The notes under the pieces are model-generated. The model was given only the letters and a program-made list of their open reading frames with translations, was not told the origin of the DNA and ran no database searches. 17,516 nt of DNA from UBA9715 sp003452695 (GTDB lineage: Bacteria; Actinomycetota; Coriobacteriia; Coriobacteriales; Eggerthellaceae), in contig CAMOTA010000053.1 of assembly GCA_946625225.1 (NCBI GenBank), positions 1 through 17,516 of the forward strand. Reading direction: 5' to 3'. Shown piece after piece: positions 12,858 to 17,516 of this stretch; position 1 is the first letter of the stretch, and each line of letters opens with the position of its first letter. A program made the translations under genes and the position numbers.

Positions 12858-15170
12858 TTACGATGGGTTGCTCGGTCCCGTGCCCTGGCTGGCATACGTC
12901 GAATCCACGCCTGTCGGGTACGACGTTATCGTCTGGCGGTCGCTGACCTTGCCTTTGCGAATGCTGAACACGTTCCAGTAGCGGCCCGATCCCCTTGCAG
13001 GCACGGAATACGTCTTCACCAGCGTGTTTCCGTGATACAGCTTCACCTTGGCGCGCGAGGTCTTCAGCGAACCCGATCCATTGTACAGGTACACATAGTA
13101 GGTGTAGGTCTGGCCCTTCTTCTTGGCGAACGTAGTGGTTTCGGGGCCGTAGCTCGATGTGTCGTCTACGTCCAGCATGGCGCTGGACCTGCCGTTCAAA
13201 TATCCCGTTTTGGAGCTGTAGAGCACGTGGTAGCTGCCCTTCGACCCTGTGGAGACAAGATGCGAATCCAGGTCGCGCGGGTTGGCGCCCCACGTCAGCA
13301 CGGCGCGGTACTTTGTGGATTTGTTGCCGCGCGGGTTGATAACCCCGTTCTGGTTGCTGGACGACCCTCGGCCCACGTAGATGTTCATCGAGGTCTGCAC
13401 GTATCCGGAACGCTTCATGACCACGGTGTAGTAGCCGGCCTTCAGGCGAATGGAGTACCAGCCGCCCCAGCCGGTGGTGCACGACCTGAGCGTTCTGCCG
13501 CGCGTGTTGTTCCACCCGCTCTTGAACAGCAACTTAGCGCCCGATATGCCATAGCCCGTCGTGGCGCTGCTTATCGTGCCGCTTGCATAGCCGTAGCCCG
13601 AGAACTTTTTCACCAAGAAGGCGTTTTCGCAGTACGTTACCTTGCCCGCGCGCACCACGATGGTCATCGTGCACGTGCGGTAGCCCTTCTTGCTAATCTT
13701 CAGGCGGTATGTGCCCGTTGCCAACGATTTAATGCGGTAGCGCCCGGCGCGCGACGATTTCACGCTGCACACGCGCTTGCCGCCCTTGGTGCACACGACG
13801 ACCTTCGCCTTGGCAATCGTCCTGCCCGTTACCGCATTGCTGGCATAGCCGCTTGCCGAGCCGACGCGCGGGGTGGATACGACCTTCGCCTTGCTCCATT
13901 TGGAATAGTATTTCGCGCCCTTTTTCACGCAGTATGTGCGAATCTTCACATAATAGCGCGTGCCGCTGGCAAGCTTGCGAAGCGTGCACTTCGTCTTACC
14001 GCGGCTCTTCACGGTCTTTGTCTTGGCGCCCTTCATCGATGCGCTCTTCGAATAGCATATCTGATACCCCTTGCAGCCGCGCATGCCCTTCTTCCATTTC
14101 AGGGTTACCTGCTTGCCGGTGCGCAGGGCTTGCAGCTTGGTAACGGCGGTCTTGCGCGGGATTATCTTGAACGTGCACGTGCGTTTGGCGCCTTTGTACA
14201 CGCCCTTTCCGATTATCGTTATCGTGGCCTTGCCCACGGCCTTGTTGTGCCTGTACTTCAGACGGTAATGCTTGCCCTTCTTCAGCTTGGTGCCGTTCAC
14301 GACGAGTTTCACGTTGGGCTTTATCTTCTTGCCCTTGTAGGTCTTGGTCTTCGGGGGCGTTAGCTTGCCCGAAAGGAATGCGGCCTTGTAGTTCACGCGG
14401 GGCTTGGGCTTGGGCTTGACTGCCGGCTTGGGCGTAACCGCTGGCTTGGGCGCCGCGTTAATGGTGAAGGCCCCCATGAAGGTGTCCTTGTAGCCCCGAT
14501 GCCGCTTGCCCACGACGGCAAACGACGCCCTGCCGGGATTCACGTTGCTGAAGTACTTCACGTCGAAATACTGGCTGGTAAGGGTCTGCGTACCGTTCGT
14601 GATGCTCGATACGGGAGACAGCCCCTTGCCCGTTTCGGTCAGTGCGTAGTCGCTGGATATTCTCCGGCCACTCGAGTCCTGCGCCCACCAGTATCCACTG
14701 CTGAGCGAGCTGAGGGTGGATATGGTGAAATACACCGTGAAGCTACCCGAATAACCTGCAGAGTTGTATCCATGTACCTCCACGTTGGCCGTTCCCGAAT
14801 AGCGATTGTTGTAGTAGTAGAGGAGCAGGCAAGGATAGCCGTCTGTGGTCGTGGCGTTGCGCGCGACCGTCGTCGAACCGTTGGTAATGGCTACGATGGG
14901 GGTGATGGCGCTGCCGTAGTTGTATTCCGCCACGTACGAGGAGTCTATCTTGTTGCCTTCGGCGTCGACGGCCCACCAGCCGCTGGATATGTCCACGGTG
15001 CTTGCCTGTTCGGCTAGCGTGCCCCGCGTATAGCTTTTCGTTGCGTCATCGGCGTATGCCGGCGTTCCGAAGGCCAACGAAGCCATGAACGCCAGCAGTA
15101 CCACTGCAACGGCACCTGCCGCTGCTCGCCAGATTGTTGTCGGGATAGGTAGTCTCGTGGTCTCGGCCAT
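12858..15170 (-). CDS. Secreted lysine-rich multidomain protein (Ig-like, Fn3, carboxypeptidase-regulatory-like, DUF2135-like)
   Basis: 770 residues with a signal peptide (1-40, cleavage likely at AYA/DD). Two related Ig-like units follow (about 45-150 and 152-238, each with WWA and an NG-S/T turn), then a Pro-Lys linker (240-258) and a YDG-like unit (about 280-337, with ATITIIGKGVYKGAKRTCTF). Next come an Fn3-like domain (about 342-433) and two carboxypeptidase-regulatory-like units (about 438-520 and 525-600). The C-terminal domain (about 620-745, LTWGANPRDLDSHL and DVDDTSSYGPET) resembles DUF2135/YfaP. There is no LPXTG, SLH or membrane anchor. The middle is very basic and may stick to wall polymers or DNA. 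ATG 15170 has AGAGGGG about 6 bases upstream; the frame runs open to 15260. Role unknown; adhesion or wall binding is plausible. Confidence 0.82.
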   Translation of the reverse strand: MAETTRLPIPTTIWRAAAGAVAVVLLAFMASLAFGTPAYADDATKSYTRGTLAEQASTVDISSGWWAVDAEGNKIDSSYVAEYNYGSAITPIVAITNGSTTVARNATTTDGYPCLLLYYYNNRYSGTANVEVHGYNSAGYSGSFTVYFTISTLSSLSSGYWWAQDSSGRRISSDYALTETGKGLSPVSSITNGTQTLTSQYFDVKYFSNVNPGRASFAVVGKRHRGYKDTFMGAFTINAAPKPAVTPKPAVKPKPKPRVNYKAAFLSGKLTPPKTKTYKGKKIKPNVKLVVNGTKLKKGKHYRLKYRHNKAVGKATITIIGKGVYKGAKRTCTFKIIPRKTAVTKLQALRTGKQVTLKWKKGMRGCKGYQICYSKSASMKGAKTKTVKSRGKTKCTLRKLASGTRYYVKIRTYCVKKGAKYYSKWSKAKVVSTPRVGSASGYASNAVTGRTIAKAKVVVCTKGGKRVCSVKSSRAGRYRIKSLATGTYRLKISKKGYRTCTMTIVVRAGKVTYCENAFLVKKFSGYGYASGTISSATTGYGISGAKLLFKSGWNNTRGRTLRSCTTGWGGWYSIRLKAGYYTVVMKRSGYVQTSMNIYVGRGSSSNQNGVINPRGNKSTKYRAVLTWGANPRDLDSHLVSTGSKGSYHVLYSSKTGYLNGRSSAMLDVDDTSSYGPETTTFAKKKGQTYTYYVYLYNGSGSLKTSRAKVKLYHGNTLVKTYSVPARGSGRYWNVFSIRKGKVSDRQTITSYPTGVDSTYASQGTGPSNPS

Positions 15171-15248
15171 GGGTGCCCCTCTCGTGCATGGCGGTTGCAA
15201 TTGTCGCGGTGGGTGCGATTGCGCCAGATGGCTTGACAATGCGCTTCT

Positions 15249-15266
15249 CAATGGGCCCATTGTAGC
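15249..15266 (-). promoter_or_regulatory. -10 box and overlapping 14-bp palindrome for secreted-protein gene
   Basis: On the minus strand GCTACAATGGGC (15266-15255) contains TACAAT at 15264-15259. A perfect palindrome CAATGGGCCCATTG spans 15249-15262, over the end of the -10 and the expected start point, as an operator would. The predicted 5' leader is about 80 bases. No clear -35 is seen. Confidence 0.5.
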
Positions 15267-15310
15267 AAATCTGCTGCTGTGACACGTCTATGCTTAGTGC
15301 TGGAATTTCG

Positions 15311-15359
15311 CGGTCGTTCGTGTGTCAAGAGAGACGTCCCCTTGGCACACGAACGACCG
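15311..15359. repeat. 19-bp imperfect hairpin, REP-like
   Basis: Arms CGGTCGTTCGTGTGTCAAG (15311-15329) and CTTGGCACACGAACGACCG (15341-15359) pair at 18 of 19 positions, the exception being a G-T pair, around an 11-base loop AGAGACGTCCC. It lies between divergent promoters. The GTGTCAAG and CCCCTTGGCAC words resemble REP-type elements seen in other bacteria; that comparison is from memory. Confidence 0.55.
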
Positions 15360-15397
15360 TATCTCACTGTTGTGCGGGATTGTTCGGGCGAATGGCG

Positions 15398-15403
15398 TAG
15401 AAT
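15398..15403 (+). promoter_or_regulatory. -10 box TAGAAT for the YhgE/Pip gene
   Basis: TAGAAT preceded by GGCG lies 48 bases upstream of GTG 15452. No -35 near consensus at 16-18 bases. The region 15171-15451 otherwise holds the divergent promoter of the secreted protein and the 15311 hairpin. Confidence 0.4.
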
Positions 15404-15451
15404 ACGCTTCAGAGCGAGCGAGGGACGAAAGGGAATGGGGCGGGCGAAGAC

Positions 15452-17516
15452 GTGGAGAACATTCTGCGCATACTGAAGCGCGATGTTTTGCGCTTGTTGA
15501 AGGCGCCTGCCGCGCTTATCGTCGTGGTGGCGATTATGGTGCTGCCATCGCTTTACACGTGGTACAACGTGGTGGCGTTCTGGAACCCCTATGAGGCCAC
15601 GGGCAACCTTACCGTGAACGTCGTGAACCAAGACGCCGGGGCAGAGACCGAACTTACGGGAAAGCTGAACGTGGGCGACAAGGTGGCCGAGGCGCTGCTT
15701 GCCATCGACAGGCTTCACTTCGTCGAAGAGGATTTCGATACGGCGATGTCCGATCTCGAGGCGGGAAGGGCCTATGCGGTGTATGTGATCCCGCAAGATT
15801 TCACCGAGTGCCTGGTGTCGCCTTTGGCCGGCCAGGTGAAACGCCCCCAGATCGTCTACTATGCCAACGAAAAGCTGGGCCCTGTCAGTCCGAAGATAAC
15901 CGACATGGCCGCCTCGACGCTCGACCAGACCATCAATGCCACGTTCGTGTCCACCGTCAGCGAAGCCGCGGTGCAGGCGATCGACGGCGTCCTGGGCGAT
16001 GCCAAGGCCAGCCAGGCGGCTGCCGAGGAAAAGGTGACGACGGGCGTGGACGCGGCCCGGGAGGCCATTGCCGATGTCCGCGCGAAGCTGAAGGACGCCC
16101 AGGTTGCGCTTGATGCCGCGAAGACCAAGGTGGATCCCGCCATTTCGAACCTCGACGGCGCGAGGGGCCTGGTGGGAGACGCGAAGACGCTTGTGAACGA
16201 CGCCACGAACGAGGCGTTTGCGGTGCAAAGCGCCCTGACCGTGGCCTCCGAAGACGCCACCGGGTCGCTTGCGGGCGTTGGGGCGGAGCTTTCGCAGGTC
16301 GTTGCCAAAGCCGGGACTGCCGCAGACGGCCTGCTGGAAAAGGCGGGTTCTGCCCATTCACAGGTGGACATGGGAACTGCTCGGATTCAGCCCTACGTTA
16401 GCGCCCTGTCGAACCTGGCGCGGGATATGCAGGCGGCTGCCGCCAAATTGCCCGACACAAGTCAGGTGAAAGCAGGCATCCAGGAAGCCGCGGGCGCCCT
16501 TGCGGAAAAGGCGGAAGAGCTGCAGTCGGCTCTGGATGCGGTTGCGGCATTCGGCGCCAGAATCGAGAATGCCGCGCAGACGGCCTCCGATGCGGCGGAT
16601 TCCCTGAACAGCGCATCGCGGAAGGTTTCCGATTCCCTGGCCAGCTATACCGACGAGCTGTACGGGTCGGCCGGCCCTGCGATAACGTCTATCTTGTCGC
16701 GGGTGAACGCGGCTTGCGGCCTCCTGTCCGCCGCGGCTTCCGACCTGGACACGACCATCGCCGAGGCCCAGGTGGGCCTGCGCCGGCTCGGCAACCTGCT
16801 AACCGACTGCAACAATGCGCTGGCGCAGACGGATTCCCTGGTCGGCAACTTGCAAACCGACATCGACACCATTGCGTCGGACATCCGCCTGCTTGCGCAG
16901 TCCAACACCATTGCCGACCTCGTGGAAGGCGGTTCGCTGAACTCCCAGAACATCGGCGAGTTCATGGGGTCGCCCACGAAGTTGGAGACGATACAGCTGT
17001 ACCATCCCAACGCATACGGAACGGCCATGGCACCGCTGTTCATGAACCTGACGTTCTGGATCGGCGCGTTCATGCTCGTCATCATCTTCCGGACCGAGGT
17101 GGACGACGAGGGAATCCGGCGCCTGACGCTTGGCCAACGATATCTTTCGCGTTTCGTCCTGTTTGCGGGGATCGCCGTGATCCAGGCGATTATTTGCTGC
17201 GCGGGCACGTTGGCGTTGGGCGTTCAGGTTGCCAGCGTGCCGGCGTTCTTCCTTGCCTCCGCGCTGGCCGCGCTGGCGTACCTGAGCATTATCTATGCGC
17301 TTTCCACGACGTTGCAGCACATTGGCAAGGCCCTGTGCATCATTCTGGTGTTCGCCCAGATTCCAGGCGGGTCGGGTTTGTACCCGCTCGAGCTTACCGA
17401 CGGATTCTTCCAGGCGATATACCCGTTCTTGCCGTTCTCGTACGGAATCGACGCACTGCGCGAAGCCATCGGCGGCTTCTACGACGGCTTCTTCGCGCGC
17501 GACATGGCGGTGCTGG
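15452..17516 (+). CDS. YhgE/Pip domain membrane protein (3' end outside window)
   Basis: 688 codons are present and the frame is open at the window edge. The N-terminus is typical of YhgE/Pip proteins: a short cytoplasmic start (ENILRILKRDVLRLLKAP), a membrane helix (about 20-42) and then PSLYTWYNVVAFWNPYEATGN. A long extracellular, Ala-rich helical region with coiled-coil character follows (about 180-510), then at least four membrane helices (about 527-548, 566-590, 594-618, 625-645) of ABC-2-permease type; one more is expected downstream. Lactococcal Pip is a phage receptor, and relatives link to type VII-like secretion (EsaA); the function here is unknown. GTG 15452 is the only start codon ahead of the conserved N-terminus, since an in-frame TAG lies at 15398; its ribosome site is weak. 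Confidence 0.9.
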   Translation, partial: MENILRILKRDVLRLLKAPAALIVVVAIMVLPSLYTWYNVVAFWNPYEATGNLTVNVVNQDAGAETELTGKLNVGDKVAEALLAIDRLHFVEEDFDTAMSDLEAGRAYAVYVIPQDFTECLVSPLAGQVKRPQIVYYANEKLGPVSPKITDMAASTLDQTINATFVSTVSEAAVQAIDGVLGDAKASQAAAEEKVTTGVDAAREAIADVRAKLKDAQVALDAAKTKVDPAISNLDGARGLVGDAKTLVNDATNEAFAVQSALTVASEDATGSLAGVGAELSQVVAKAGTAADGLLEKAGSAHSQVDMGTARIQPYVSALSNLARDMQAAAAKLPDTSQVKAGIQEAAGALAEKAEELQSALDAVAAFGARIENAAQTASDAADSLNSASRKVSDSLASYTDELYGSAGPAITSILSRVNAACGLLSAAASDLDTTIAEAQVGLRRLGNLLTDCNNALAQTDSLVGNLQTDIDTIASDIRLLAQSNTIADLVEGGSLNSQNIGEFMGSPTKLETIQLYHPNAYGTAMAPLFMNLTFWIGAFMLVIIFRTEVDDEGIRRLTLGQRYLSRFVLFAGIAVIQAIICCAGTLALGVQVASVPAFFLASALAALAYLSIIYALSTTLQHIGKALCIILVFAQIPGGSGLYPLELTDGFFQAIYPFLPFSYGIDALREAIGGFYDGFFARDMAVL

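Noticed and set aside
13032..14363. 443-codon plus-strand frame opposite the secreted protein
   Set aside because: Ala/Arg/His-rich shadow without domain features; the minus strand has a signal peptide and repeated domains.
15233..15263. Perfect TTGACA on the plus strand as a -35 for YhgE
   Set aside because: No acceptable -10 at 16-18 bases; the best candidate (CATTGT) needs a 19-base spacer and lies about 190 bases before the gene.

Overview
The window is GC-rich, gene-dense DNA with GTG starts beside ATG, ATGA/GTGA gene overlaps and actinobacterial-style TANNNT -10 boxes directly before start codons. The gene set suits an anaerobic gut-type actinobacterium, most likely class Coriobacteriia (Eggerthellaceae-like). 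It includes a LUD-domain protein, an aldo/keto reductase with two [4Fe-4S] motifs, a stand-alone NifX-like protein, a YhgE/Pip protein and a lysine-rich secreted protein of stacked Ig-like domains. The placement is inference from gene content; there is no rRNA or marker search behind it.

Layout. 1-2306: a MATE efflux pump, then a small Fe-Mo-cofactor-type binding protein closed by a clear terminator. 2305-3144 (minus): a TSUP/TauE-SafE anion exporter, divergent from a LytS-like histidine kinase (3365-4729) with no response regulator beside it. 4998-5627: a single-domain LUD protein with a C-terminal cysteine cluster. 5836-9295: a tight plus-strand operon of a 54-residue one-helix membrane protein, the TrkH potassium channel subunit, a membrane-tethered exported protein with a probable OB-like domain, and the ribosome-assembly GTPase RsgA; the last three overlap by 4 bases each. 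9393-10556 (minus): SerA, with a bidirectional terminator between it and RsgA. 10866-11324: an unrecognised 152-residue protein. 11441-12556 (minus): the Fe-S aldo/keto reductase. 12858-15170 (minus): a 770-residue secreted multidomain protein. 15452 to the end: a 3'-truncated YhgE/Pip membrane protein.

The intergenic regions hold more unexplained structure than the genes. Between the aldo/keto reductase and the secreted protein lies a 154-bp element with 45-bp terminal inverted repeats (44/45 matching) flanked by a 7/8-matching 8-mer, the profile of a small non-autonomous mobile element. Part of its interior recurs at the left end of the window. Several other gene borders carry palindromes resembling REP-type repeats. 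Two genes (TSUP exporter, 54-residue protein) appear to be transcribed leaderless.

I see no CRISPR array, tRNA, rRNA, prophage, transposase, toxin-antitoxin pair or recognised defence system. No complete new system is evident. The best leads are the TIR element, the small protein ahead of TrkH, and the tethered exported protein coupled to TrkH and RsgA.
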